From Actinomycetes bacterium (GTDB lineage Bacteria; Actinomycetota; Actinomycetes; Propionibacteriales; Propionibacteriaceae), in NCBI GenBank assembly GCA_023392635.1, contig JAEVYS010000108.1:15250-79249 (forward strand): a stretch of 64,000 nt of DNA, written 5' to 3'. The notes under the pieces were generated by a model. It did not search any database and was not told the DNA's origin. It worked only from the letters and a program-made list of their open reading frames with translations. Below are positions 23,774 to 31,614 of the stretch, piece after piece. Both the position numbers and the translations under genes were made by a program. The number at the start of each line of letters is the position of its first letter. Within the stretch, counting starts at the first letter, position 1.

Positions 23774-25117
23774 ATGACCGACCCCGCCAACCCGGACCGT
23801 CCCGACCCGGACGGTGACGAGGAGGCACTGTTGCGGTTCCTGGCCCAGTTCGGCATCACGCCCGGGCCCGACGGACGCCTGGACCTGGAAGCGCTGATGG
23901 GCCGGATGCAGGGCCTGATGGGCGCCTTCACCACCGAGATGGCCAGCTTCGGGAAGTCGGACGCCGAGTCCGGGATGAACTGGGGCTTCACCCGCAACGT
24001 GGTGCGTCGGATCACCGCATCGGCGGGCCCCGACCCGGCGCCCAGCGCGGCGGAGCAGGCCCGGATCCGGGACGCGGTGGCTCTGGCGGACCTGTGGCTG
24101 GACGAGGAGATCGCGTTCCCCCGGCTCAGCGTCACGGCATCCGCCTGGACCCGCTCCGAATGGGTCGACCTCACGTTCCCCACCTGGCAGCAGCTCGTGC
24201 GACCGGTGGTGAGCCGCCTCTACGCTGCGCTGCGCGGTCTCGTCCAGCAGCAGGGCCAGGCCCCGGCGGCGGAGCCGATGCTGCGGATGGCTCTCAGTGG
24301 CATGTTCGCCGCACAGGTCGGCCAGTCCCTGGCCAGCCTCGCACAGTCCTCGGTCAGTGCGGGCGACACCGGCCTGCCCCTCACCGAGCATCCCCGGGTG
24401 GCCCTGCTGCCCACCAACATGGCCGCCTTCACCGAGGGACTGGAGACCGACCCGGCGGACGTCCTGCTGTTCCTGGCCGTGCGTGAGGCCGCCCGGCAGC
24501 GACTGTTCGCGTCGGTGGGCTGGCTGGCCCCGCAACTGCTCGCCCTGGTCGAGCACTACGCCCGCGACATCGAGATCGACGGGGACGCGCTCGAGCAGGC
24601 CATCGAGAGCCAGCTCTCTTCCGCCATGACCACGGGGGAACTCGAGGACGCCGGTGCCGCCCTCGCCGGCTCCCTGTTCACGCCGCAGGTGACGCCCGAA
24701 CAGCGCGAGGTGCTGGAGCGGCTGGAGACCCTGCTCGCGCTCATCGAGGGGTGGGTGGACGAGGTCGTCGCGCAGGTCGCCGGTGCCCGCATGCCGGTGG
24801 CCGCGGCGCTCACGGAGACGCTCCGCCGTCGTCGCGCCAGTGGGGGGCCCGCGGAGTCGGCACTGAAGGCTCTCGTCGGGCTCGAGTTGCGTCCCCGGCG
24901 CACCAGGGACGCGGCCAACCTGTGGGCGGCGACCCGTTCGGCACGCGGCTCCGAGGCCAGGGACGCGGCCTGGGACCATCCAGACCTCCTGCCCACCACC
25001 GCCGACCTGGCCGACCCCCTCGGCTACGCCGCAGAGGGCCATCGCAGCGACGGCCCGGACGACCTCGACGCCGAACTCGCCAGGCTTCTGGAGGAGGAGG
25101 GCAGGGGCCAGGGCTGA
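23774..25117 (+). CDS. DUF2342 protein (putative zinc-dependent metalloprotease/hydrolase family)
   Basis: A 447-residue protein of the DUF2342 family: N-terminal acidic lead, ESGMNWGFTRNVVRRI, LWLDEEIAFPRL and the central AVREAARQRLFASVGWLAP followed by VEHYARDIEID. The family is annotated as zinc-dependent metalloproteases from an HExxH-like arrangement; here the central motif reads REAARQ, where many members have REAAH, so the usual histidine is replaced by Arg and metal binding should not be assumed. IEGWVDEVV is intact. ATG at 23774 with GAGGAG. Orthologous position to Rv3195. Confidence 0.82.
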   Translation: MTDPANPDRPDPDGDEEALLRFLAQFGITPGPDGRLDLEALMGRMQGLMGAFTTEMASFGKSDAESGMNWGFTRNVVRRITASAGPDPAPSAAEQARIRDAVALADLWLDEEIAFPRLSVTASAWTRSEWVDLTFPTWQQLVRPVVSRLYAALRGLVQQQGQAPAAEPMLRMALSGMFAAQVGQSLASLAQSSVSAGDTGLPLTEHPRVALLPTNMAAFTEGLETDPADVLLFLAVREAARQRLFASVGWLAPQLLALVEHYARDIEIDGDALEQAIESQLSSAMTTGELEDAGAALAGSLFTPQVTPEQREVLERLETLLALIEGWVDEVVAQVAGARMPVAAALTETLRRRRASGGPAESALKALVGLELRPRRTRDAANLWAATRSARGSEARDAAWDHPDLLPTTADLADPLGYAAEGHRSDGPDDLDAELARLLEEEGRGQG

Positions 25118-25139
25118 GCCTGGTCGCCGCCCGCCGGGC

Positions 25140-25718
25140 TCAGGCCTCCCAGTCGGGCTCCTCCCCGGGCTCGGCGGACGACTCTCCCGCTGCGCCGGGG
25201 TCGACCTCGACCGCGTGCTGGTAGCCCTGGAGGAACGCCTGGGCCCGATCCCGGTGGGGGTACCCCGCCAGCAGGCCGTGGAACCGTGCGGCGTGCGAGG
25301 GCACGAACAGGTGAGCCAGCTCGTGGAGCACCACGTAGTCGCTCACCCAGGTGGGCATCGTCTGCAGGCGCGACGACAGCCGGATCTCGCCGGTGTCGGT
25401 CGAGCACGAGCCCCAGCGGCGTCTCTGGTTGTCGACCCAGCGGATGCTGAACGCTGGCAGCGGTTGGCCGGTGCGGGCGGCGAGGTACTGCTCGTAGAGG
25501 CCGGCTGCACGGCTCGCTAGCTCGTCGTGGGACAGCGGCAGGGCCCGCTTCGCCTCGCGCCGCAGGAATCGCTCGACCAGCGGCGGGAGCAGGCTGCGCT
25601 CCTGCGCGACCGTGAGCCGCGCGGGGACCAGGGCGACCAGCCGGCCCTGCTCACGAAACACGGTCATGGTGCGGCGGCGACGCGCGCTGCGCCGCACTTC
25701 GACGTCCGGATCTGCCAC
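25140..25718 (-). CDS. M48/YgjP-like metallopeptidase domain protein
   Basis: A 192-residue protein with the SprT/YgjP-type zinc motif HELAH (in YVVLHELAHLFVPSHAARFH) and the family's WGSCS motif. N-terminal DVEVRRSARRRRTM is conserved in actinobacterial members, so the GTG at 25718 is preferred over the internal ATG of MTVFREQ. The C-terminal tail is acidic and variable. Likely a cytosolic metalloprotease associated with DNA or ribosome quality control by analogy; not demonstrated. No ribosome site is seen before 25718, suggesting a leaderless mRNA. Confidence 0.82.
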   Translation of the reverse strand: MADPDVEVRRSARRRRTMTVFREQGRLVALVPARLTVAQERSLLPPLVERFLRREAKRALPLSHDELASRAAGLYEQYLAARTGQPLPAFSIRWVDNQRRRWGSCSTDTGEIRLSSRLQTMPTWVSDYVVLHELAHLFVPSHAARFHGLLAGYPHRDRAQAFLQGYQHAVEVDPGAAGESSAEPGEEPDWEA

Positions 25719-25754
25719 GTGTGACACGTTACGACACGCCGCAGACGGTTCCAG

Positions 25755-25783
25755 TTGACCGCGGCCCGGGCGGGCACTAGCTT
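25755..25783 (+). promoter_or_regulatory. Strong main-sigma promoter upstream of the DUF5679 gene
   Basis: TTGACC (25755-25760), a 17-base spacer, TAGCTT (25778-25783): the best housekeeping-type promoter in this part of the window. It would give a leader of about 175 bases before the GTG at 25967. A second possible -10, TAGACT (25902-25907), lies nearer the gene. Confidence 0.65.
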
Positions 25784-25789
25784 CTTGTC

Positions 25790-25966
25790 GCGAGGCCTCC
25801 AGTGGCCGGTTCCGCTCGCAGGGGAAGGCAAGCGGAAACGCCGGTCCTGGGGGCTCTCGCACGCCGGACCGAGGTGCTGCCGCGAGGCGGCGACTCGGGC
25901 ATAGACTGACCGGCAGCCCGCTGCCGAGCCCCAGCCGGGGCGAAGCCGAATCACAGGAGGAAAGAC
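25790..25966 (+). ncRNA. Structured leader region or small RNA upstream of the DUF5679 gene
   Basis: Between the promoter at 25755-25783 and the gene at 25967 there are about 175 non-coding bases with several possible stems: CGGTCC pairing GGACCG around a G-rich loop, and a two-step hairpin at 25869-25898 (CCGAG..CTCGG enclosing GCCGC-GAG-GCGGC). No known riboswitch consensus was recognised. It may be a regulated leader, or a small RNA ending at the 25869-25898 hairpin before the second -10. Confidence 0.35.
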
Positions 25967-26128
25967 GTGGCCAAGGACACCTACAGCGGTTCGTTCTACT
26001 GCGTGAAGTGCAAGGACCACCGGGACGCAACCGGCGATGTCGTGGTCAACGAAAAGGGCACCCGTATCGCCAAGGCCAAGTGCCCCGTGTGCGGCACGAA
26101 CCTGACCCGGTTCCTGCCCAAGGCCTGA
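25967..26128 (+). CDS. DUF5679 zinc-ribbon protein
   Basis: A 53-residue protein beginning MAKDTYSGSFYCVKCKDHR and ending RFLPKA, with two CxxC knuckles (C12/C15 and C39/C42) that should bind one zinc. It matches the short DUF5679 proteins of actinobacteria; role unknown, perhaps nucleic-acid or ribosome associated as for other mini zinc ribbons. GTG at 25967 follows an excellent CAGGAGGAAAG site. High Lys content and a strong promoter suggest abundant expression. Lies just upstream of the ThiF-like gene. Confidence 0.85.
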   Translation: MAKDTYSGSFYCVKCKDHRDATGDVVVNEKGTRIAKAKCPVCGTNLTRFLPKA

Positions 26129-26317
26129 ACCGATACTTGTAGAGGGCCGGCCCGGTGGCCGGCGCGCTGCTGTTCCCCCACCGGCCCGGCCTGCGGACCG
26201 CCTGCGTCCCTCCGTCCCGACCCCCGACCCGGGTACCCGTCCCGCGCGTCATGCCGAGCGTGACCCGGGAGCTTTCGGGACCGGATTGTGGCGGCCGGAT
26301 CGGCGGGGCCGAGCCGG

Positions 26318-26371
26318 AGGTGTTGCCCGTTCGGGCCCAGGTGTTGCCCGTCGGTGCGCAGGCCTTGCGCC
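26318..26371 (+). repeat. Three direct repeats with a 21-base period upstream of the ThiF-like gene
   Basis: AGGTGTTGCCCG occurs at 26318 and again at 26339; a diverged third copy, AGGCCTTGCGCC, starts at 26360. Spacing is exactly 21 bases, two helical turns, and the array ends about 30 bases before the ATG at 26400. The rest of the 26129-26399 interval shows only a weak GGCCGG hairpin after the DUF5679 gene. Confidence 0.6.
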
Positions 26372-26399
26372 CGGCGACGACGGAGGTGAGCCTTCTGGC

Positions 26400-27224
26400 A
26401 TGGCCCCCGACACCGGCACACGCGTCCAGCTCACCCGCCCGGCGGTCGCGCTGTGGCGGGCGCCCGGTGTGCTGCAGGTCGGGCTCGACGCTCCGGCCCT
26501 CGTGCTGGAGCCGGTGCCCGAAGGGCTGGCCGAGGCCATCCCGCTGCTGGCGCGGCCACACTCCCACGACGAGTTGCGTACCCTTCTGCCCTCGCTCGAC
26601 CGGGCGTGGCTCGGCTGGCTCCTCGACCGGTTGACGACCGCCGGGCTCCTGGTGCCGGCCCCGGCTGCCCCCGAAGCGGTGCTGCGGGTCGTCGGCGCAG
26701 GGGCACTCGCCGAGGCGGTCACGGCTGCCCTGGGCGACAACGGCCTCCGGGCGTCCCGGCTGGATCCCGTGCGCTTCGCAGCCCTGCCCCCCGCCCCCGA
26801 CGGACCGGAGGTGGTGCTGCTCGCCGGCGCCACGGTCGAGCCCGACCGGGCGACCACTGACGCCCTCTTCCGGGACGGGCGCGCGCACCTCGTGGTCCGC
26901 CTCGAGCCCGGTCGCGCCGTCGTGGGCCCCTTCGTCCAGCCGGGACGCACACCCTGCGTCCGCTGCCTCGACCTGGGCCGCGTCCGCCTGGACCCGGCGT
27001 GGCCCCAGCTCCTCGCGCAACTGTGCCGCGAGCCGGTCACCCCCGAGCCCGCCCTGGTGGCCTGGGGCGCGGCCACGGCGGCGGTGCAGGTTCGGGCATG
27101 GCTCGCCGGTGCACTGCCGGAGACCGCCGGTGCCACGCTCGAGGTGTCCGTGGCGGAGTTCCGCCTGCACAGCCGTGCGTGGCCGGCCCACCCGGGCTGC
27201 GGCTGCCTGGTGCCCCCCGGTTGA
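26400..27224 (+). CDS. ThiF/cyclodehydratase-like protein
   Basis: A 274-residue protein resembling the N-terminal domain of TOMM cyclodehydratases and ThiF/E1-like proteins. A Rossmann-like strand (AVLRVVGAGALAEAVTAAL) opens the second half; zinc cysteines are C-V-R-C in GRTPCVRCLDL and C-G-C near the C-terminus (PGCGCLV). No ATP-binding loop of active E1 enzymes is obvious and no peptide precursor or YcaO gene is nearby, so RiPP modification is not supported. Syntenic with Rv3196, always beside the ABC1 kinase. ATG at 26400 after GGAGGTGAG. Confidence 0.78.
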   Translation: MAPDTGTRVQLTRPAVALWRAPGVLQVGLDAPALVLEPVPEGLAEAIPLLARPHSHDELRTLLPSLDRAWLGWLLDRLTTAGLLVPAPAAPEAVLRVVGAGALAEAVTAALGDNGLRASRLDPVRFAALPPAPDGPEVVLLAGATVEPDRATTDALFRDGRAHLVVRLEPGRAVVGPFVQPGRTPCVRCLDLGRVRLDPAWPQLLAQLCREPVTPEPALVAWGAATAAVQVRAWLAGALPETAGATLEVSVAEFRLHSRAWPAHPGCGCLVPPG

Positions 27225-27240
27225 GCGGGACGGGCACACT

Positions 27241-28587
27241 GTGCAGGTGAGCAGTGAGCGCGAGTCCCCCGACGCCGACCAGCGACGGGTGCTTCCCGAG
27301 ACCACCATCGGCCGGAGCGCGCGCCTCCTGAGCCTGCCCCTCGGCGCGGCGGCCCGAGCGGGAGTGGGGTACGGCAAGCGGCTGATGGGGGCACCGGCCG
27401 CGGAGGTGGACGCGGCCCTGCGTGACGCCGCGGCCGAACAGCTCTTCCAGGTGCTCGGCGAACTGAAGGGCGGTGCGATGAAGTTCGGGCAGGCCCTCAG
27501 CCTGTTCGAGGCGATGCTCCCCGAGGAGATCGCCGGCCCGTTCCGCGAGCGGCTGCGCCGGCTGCAGGACGCGGCACCGCCGATGCCGTCCTCGCGGGCC
27601 CAGGCCGTGCTGCGTTCCGAGCTCGGACCGGACTGGCGGCGGAGGTTCGCCGAGGTCGACCTGCGTCCCTCCGCTGCGGCTTCGATCGGGCAGGTCCACC
27701 GCGCCCGGCTCACCGATGGCCGTGAGGTGGCGATCAAGATCCAGTACCCCGGGGCCGACGCCGCGCTGGCCAGCGACCTGCGCCAGATCCAGCGCCTGGC
27801 CGGGGCCGTCTCGCCCCTGACCGGCGGGATGGACGTGGTGGCCCTCACCAGGGAGCTGGCGGCACGGGTGAGCGAGGAGGTCGACTACACCCTCGAGGGC
27901 GCGGCGCAGCAGCAGGTGGCGCTGGCGCTCGACGGGCACCCGCGGTTCGTCGTACCGAAGGTGCACCTCGCCACGCGGCGCGTCCTGGTCAGCGACTGGG
28001 TGGACGGGGCCAAGCTCACCGAGCTCATCGGACGGCCGGCCCAGGAGCGCAACCGCAGCGCGCTGGACTACGTGACCTTCCTCTTCGCCGGGCCGTCGCT
28101 GGCCGGCATCCTGCACGGCGACCCCCACCCGGGCAACTACCTGGTCACCCCGGACGGGCGCCTGGCCGTGCTCGACTTCGGCCTCGTGTCGAGGATGCCC
28201 GGCGGCCTGCCCGCGGCCATGGGACGGCTGATCAGGCACGCCGTGGAGGGCCGCGCGGACGAGATGCTCGCCGGCCTCGCCGAGGAGGGCTTCGTCGACG
28301 CCGGCATCAGCCCGCAGGACGCGCTGGACTACCTGGCGCCCTTCGTCGAGCCGGCCAGCGTCGAGGACTTCGCCTTCAACCGCGCGTGGGCGCAGGGACA
28401 ATTCGCGCGCGTGCACGGCAACATGCGTGCCGACGGCGTGGCGGCACGGCTCAACATCCCGCCGGAGTACGGCTTGATCTACCGCGTCTGGATGGGCGGC
28501 ATCGCCGTGCTGTCGCAGCTCGACGTGCACGCGAACTTCGCGCAGGTCCTCCGCGACTGGCTGCCGGGGTTCGCCGGCACGGACTAG
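27241..28587 (+). CDS. ABC1/AarF family atypical kinase
   Basis: A 448-residue UbiB-like kinase. The N-terminal KxGQ motif appears as AMKFGQALS, the ATP lysine in VAIKIQYPG, the catalytic loop as HGDPHPGN and the metal motif as LDFGL; the Ala-rich loop ASIGQVHRA replaces the usual glycine loop, as in the family. Relatives support isoprenoid quinone biosynthesis or lipid homeostasis; no C-terminal membrane helix is clear here. GTG at 27241 (27247 possible), 16 bases after the ThiF-like gene. In mycobacteria whiB7 follows this gene; here a methyltransferase converges instead. Confidence 0.88.
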   Translation: MQVSSERESPDADQRRVLPETTIGRSARLLSLPLGAAARAGVGYGKRLMGAPAAEVDAALRDAAAEQLFQVLGELKGGAMKFGQALSLFEAMLPEEIAGPFRERLRRLQDAAPPMPSSRAQAVLRSELGPDWRRRFAEVDLRPSAAASIGQVHRARLTDGREVAIKIQYPGADAALASDLRQIQRLAGAVSPLTGGMDVVALTRELAARVSEEVDYTLEGAAQQQVALALDGHPRFVVPKVHLATRRVLVSDWVDGAKLTELIGRPAQERNRSALDYVTFLFAGPSLAGILHGDPHPGNYLVTPDGRLAVLDFGLVSRMPGGLPAAMGRLIRHAVEGRADEMLAGLAEEGFVDAGISPQDALDYLAPFVEPASVEDFAFNRAWAQGQFARVHGNMRADGVAARLNIPPEYGLIYRVWMGGIAVLSQLDVHANFAQVLRDWLPGFAGTD

Positions 28588-28590
28588 GGT

Positions 28591-29457
28591 TCAGCCTCTC
28601 ACCGCAGTCAGGGTGTAGCTCGCGGGGAGCCGTTCGGGGCGGTCGGCGAGGCGGTACTCCCCCGTCGACGGGTCCAGGTCCATCAGGCCCGGCAGAGCCG
28701 GCCACGGCACGCTGTCGTGCTCGACGAGCGCGGTCAGCCGCAGGCCCGCGTCGAGGAGGGCCGTGAGAATCTCCCCGAGCCCGTGGTTCCACTCCACGGA
28801 CTCCGGCGAGCCGACCTGCTCGGACCCGACGTAGGTCCACTCCTCGTTCCAGACCAGACCCTCCGGCTGTTCGAAGTAGGGCAGCTCGAGGGCGACGGTG
28901 GAGCCTCCGCCGCGGGTGATCCAGGGCTGCTGGCCGCGGTCGTCGGGGTCTGCGCCCAACGCCACCACGACCGAGGACCACAGCACCGGGTGCGCCTCGC
29001 GGACGAACAGGCGCCCGCCGGGCCGCAACAGCTCGGCCACCACCTGCCCCCACCGGCGGATGTCGGGCAGCCAGCACAGCGCGCCGACGCCGGTGTAGAC
29101 GAGGTCGAAGCGGCGCCCGCCGAGGGCCTGCGGCGCGGTGTACACGTCCGCCTCGACGTACTCGATCGCTGCGCCGGCCCTTGCGGCGAGGTCCCTGGCG
29201 GCCTCCACCGACTTCGGCGAGAGGTCGAGCCCGGTCACCCGTCCGCCCAGACGGTGCAGGCTGAGCGTGTCGGTGCCGATGTGGCACTGCAGGTGCACCA
29301 CGTCCTGGCCGGCGAGGTCGCCGAGGCGCGGGCGGTCGAAGGCGACCACGTCGGACAACGCGCCCGCGTCGCCCAGCAGGCGATCGATGTCGTAGTGCTG
29401 GAGGTGGATCGGCACCCGGCTGTCCCAGTTGGCCCGGTTCATCTCGAGGTAGTCCAT
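28591..29457 (-). CDS. Class I SAM-dependent methyltransferase
   Basis: A 288-residue methyltransferase. Motif I reads VVHLQCHIGTDTL, with the acidic motif II LDLSP and motif IV YTGVGALCWLPD. The N-terminal MNRANWDSRVPIH is shared by a large actinobacterial family of unassigned substrate. ATG at 29457. It sits between the ABC1 kinase and uvrD2 where the whiB7 gene is found in mycobacteria, with only three bases to the ABC1 stop. Substrate unknown. Confidence 0.85.
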   Translation of the reverse strand: MDYLEMNRANWDSRVPIHLQHYDIDRLLGDAGALSDVVAFDRPRLGDLAGQDVVHLQCHIGTDTLSLHRLGGRVTGLDLSPKSVEAARDLAARAGAAIEYVEADVYTAPQALGGRRFDLVYTGVGALCWLPDIRRWGQVVAELLRPGGRLFVREAHPVLWSSVVVALGADPDDRGQQPWITRGGGSTVALELPYFEQPEGLVWNEEWTYVGSEQVGSPESVEWNHGLGEILTALLDAGLRLTALVEHDSVPWPALPGLMDLDPSTGEYRLADRPERLPASYTLTAVRG

Positions 29458-29479
29458 CGCCGCACCATAGCCCCGCTGC

Positions 29480-31549
29480 TCAGGCGTGCGCGGCCAGGAT
29501 GGCGAGGACGGCCTCCCCGTACTGCTCGCACTTGGTGCGGCCGACGCCGGGAATGGCCAGCAGGCCGGTCGTGTCCTTCGGACGGTCCTCCGCGATCGCC
29601 ATCAGGGTCGCGTCGGTGAAGATCACGTAGGCCGGCACCGAACGCTCCCTGGCCAGGCCGAGGCGCCACGCGACCAGGCTGGCGTAGGTGTCCTCGTCGT
29701 AGCCGGCCGGGCAGTCGACGTGGCGTCGCAACTTGCGTTCGGCGCCGGTGTGCAGCGGCTTGCCGCAGGCTCGGCAGGTGGCGCTCAGGGCCGACGTGGG
29801 CTTCGGCCGGCGGACGCCACCGGAGGACACCCGCTCCGGGCGCGGCGCGATCCCGTCGAGGAAGCGGGACGGCTGCCGGTTCCCGCCGCCGCCGCGTCGA
29901 GAGCGCGACCAGCAGATCAGCAGCTGCCGCTTCGCGCGGGTGATGCCGACATAGAACAGCCGTGCCTCCTCGGCCACCTGCTCCGGTCCGGCGGCCAGGG
30001 ACAGCGGCAGGGTGCCCTCCTGGACGCCGACCAACGCGACGGCGCTCCATTCCAGGCCCTTGGCCGCGTGCAGCGTCGACAGCGTCACCCCGTCGGAGGT
30101 CAGCGGGTGCTCTGCCTGCGCCCGCGCGGTGAGCTCGTCCACGAAGCCGCCGAGGTCGGCGGTGCCCTCGCCGGCCTCCGAGTGCGCGGCGGCGACGTCC
30201 TCGGCGAGTGCCAGGACGGCGGCCAGTGACTCCCAGCGCTCCCGCACCCGGCCCTGCCCGGACGGCGGCTGCTCGGTCCATCCGATCCGGGTGAGCACGT
30301 CCCGGCACGCGTCGACGCAGGGCAGGCCCGGGTCCTTGCGGGCGAGCTCGGAGAGCGTCCCGATGACCTGGCGAACCTCCGGGCGGTCGTAGAACCCCTC
30401 GCCGCCGCGGACGGTGAACGGCACGCCCGCCTGCGCCAGCGACGACTCGAACAGTGGCGACTGGGCATGGACGCGGTACAGCACGGCCTGCTCGCGCCAC
30501 GGCACTCCCGCCTCGTGCTGCTCGACCAGCCAGCGGGCGACGGCGACAGCCTCGTCGTACTCGGACGCGCAGGGCAGGATCCTGGGCTCCGGGCCGGGCT
30601 CGCACTGGGACTCCAGGGTCACCGTCCCCAGACGGGTGTTGCGCGCCACCCGGTTCGCCAGGCCCACCACCTCCGGCGTCGAGCGGTAGTCGCGCACCAG
30701 CCGCACGAGGTGTGCGTCGGGGAACCGGCCCGCGAAACCGGTCAGGTACGACGGCGTCGCCCCGGCGAAGGAGTGGATGGTCTGGGCCGGGTCGCCGACC
30801 ACGCAGTGGTCACGGCCCTCACCCCACCACAGGTCCAGCAGGTTCTGCTGCACCGGGTTGACGTCCTGGTACTCGTCGACCACCAGGTGCCGGTAGGTGC
30901 CCCGCACCTCCTCGGCGATGTCGCCGTGCTCGCTCAGCAGCGCCACCGCGCACAGGAGGATGTCGTCGAAGTCGATCACCCCGCGATCGGCCTTCACCTG
31001 CTCGTACCTGCCCAGGACGCGTCCCACCTGCGCGGGATCGAGGCCGGCCACCTCGCGCCCGTGGCCGGGAGCGAGTTCCGCGTAGTCCGCGGGCGCCACA
31101 TTGGTCACCTTCGCCCACGACACCTCCGTCAGCAGGTCGCGAAGGGTGCTGGTGTCGGGGCCCAGGCGCAGCCTGCGGGCAGCCTCGGCGACCATCGACA
31201 GGCGCTCGTCGCTCACGGCCGGCAGCTGGGAGCCGTAGGCCCGGGGCCAGAAGTACTGGGCCTGGCGCAGGGCCGCGGAGTGGAAGGTGCGCGCCTGGAC
31301 GCTCGGGACGCCGAGGCCGCGGAGCCGGGAGCGCAACTCGCCGGCGGCGCGGGTCGTGAAGGTCACGGCCAGCACGGCGTTCGGCTGAAACGCGCCGACC
31401 GCCGTGCCGTAGGCGATGCGGTGGGTGAGGGCCCTGGTCTTGCCGGTGCCCGCCCCGGCGATCACCACGACCGGCGCGCCGAAGCTCGTGGCGACCTCCT
31501 GCTGCTCGGGGTCGAGGCCGGCGAGCAGCTCGGCGGGCACGGGGTTCAC
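29480..31549 (-). CDS. uvrD2: ATP-dependent DNA helicase UvrD2
   Basis: A 689-residue SF1A helicase unwinding DNA 3'-5' in repair. Walker A is AGAGTGKT at residues 31-38; the DEYQDVN, GDPAQTIHSF, TLHAAKGLEW and VGITRAKRQL motifs follow. The C-terminal part has the four-cysteine zinc element (CRACGKPL..RHVDC) and an HRDC domain (TYASLVAWRLGLA.., IPGVGRTKCEQYG), the layout of mycobacterial UvrD2. GTG at 31549 has no ribosome site; the -10 TACAGT predicts transcription starting within two or three bases, so the mRNA is probably leaderless. Divergent from recC. Confidence 0.93.
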   Translation of the reverse strand: MNPVPAELLAGLDPEQQEVATSFGAPVVVIAGAGTGKTRALTHRIAYGTAVGAFQPNAVLAVTFTTRAAGELRSRLRGLGVPSVQARTFHSAALRQAQYFWPRAYGSQLPAVSDERLSMVAEAARRLRLGPDTSTLRDLLTEVSWAKVTNVAPADYAELAPGHGREVAGLDPAQVGRVLGRYEQVKADRGVIDFDDILLCAVALLSEHGDIAEEVRGTYRHLVVDEYQDVNPVQQNLLDLWWGEGRDHCVVGDPAQTIHSFAGATPSYLTGFAGRFPDAHLVRLVRDYRSTPEVVGLANRVARNTRLGTVTLESQCEPGPEPRILPCASEYDEAVAVARWLVEQHEAGVPWREQAVLYRVHAQSPLFESSLAQAGVPFTVRGGEGFYDRPEVRQVIGTLSELARKDPGLPCVDACRDVLTRIGWTEQPPSGQGRVRERWESLAAVLALAEDVAAAHSEAGEGTADLGGFVDELTARAQAEHPLTSDGVTLSTLHAAKGLEWSAVALVGVQEGTLPLSLAAGPEQVAEEARLFYVGITRAKRQLLICWSRSRRGGGGNRQPSRFLDGIAPRPERVSSGGVRRPKPTSALSATCRACGKPLHTGAERKLRRHVDCPAGYDEDTYASLVAWRLGLARERSVPAYVIFTDATLMAIAEDRPKDTTGLLAIPGVGRTKCEQYGEAVLAILAAHA

Positions 31550-31557
31550 GGGAGCCC

Positions 31558-31580
31558 ACTGTAGGAGAAGGTTGCGACAC
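31558..31580 (-). promoter_or_regulatory. uvrD2 promoter with TGTCG element
   Basis: On the minus strand: GTGTCGCAA (31572-31580), eight bases, then TACAGT (31558-31563). The TGTCR core eight bases plus a partial motif upstream of TAnnnT is the layout of actinobacterial RecA-NDp/PafBC promoters (TTGTCRGTG-N8-TAnnnT); only the core and spacing match here. Confidence 0.45.
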
Positions 31581-31582
31581 GA

Positions 31583-31605
31583 CTGTCGGCGGCTGCCTCT
31601 AGGGT
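31583..31605 (+). promoter_or_regulatory. recC promoter of RecA-NDp/PafBC type
   Basis: CTGTCGGCG (31583-31591), exactly eight bases, then TAGGGT (31600-31605). This matches seven of nine positions of TTGTCRGTG with the correct N8 spacing to TAnnnT, the LexA-independent DNA-damage promoter of mycobacteria. The ATG at 31615 lies three or so bases after the predicted start. Confidence 0.6.
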
Positions 31606-31614
31606 GAGACCACC

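Noticed and set aside
25869..25898. A SAH-riboswitch-like CCGAGG hairpin
   Set aside because: Only the outer CCGAG/CTCGG stem resembles the motif; the conserved GCGCTGC core and pseudoknot strand are missing and the downstream gene is unrelated to methyl-cycle enzymes.
26155..26399. A reading frame in which the 21-base repeats encode a 7-residue repeat
   Set aside because: No ribosome site, biased composition, and it runs out of frame into the ThiF-like gene; the repeats are better read as DNA sites.
26400..27224. A RiPP (TOMM) biosynthesis locus
   Set aside because: No YcaO, dehydrogenase or precursor-peptide gene lies nearby and the gene sits in a housekeeping syntenic block.
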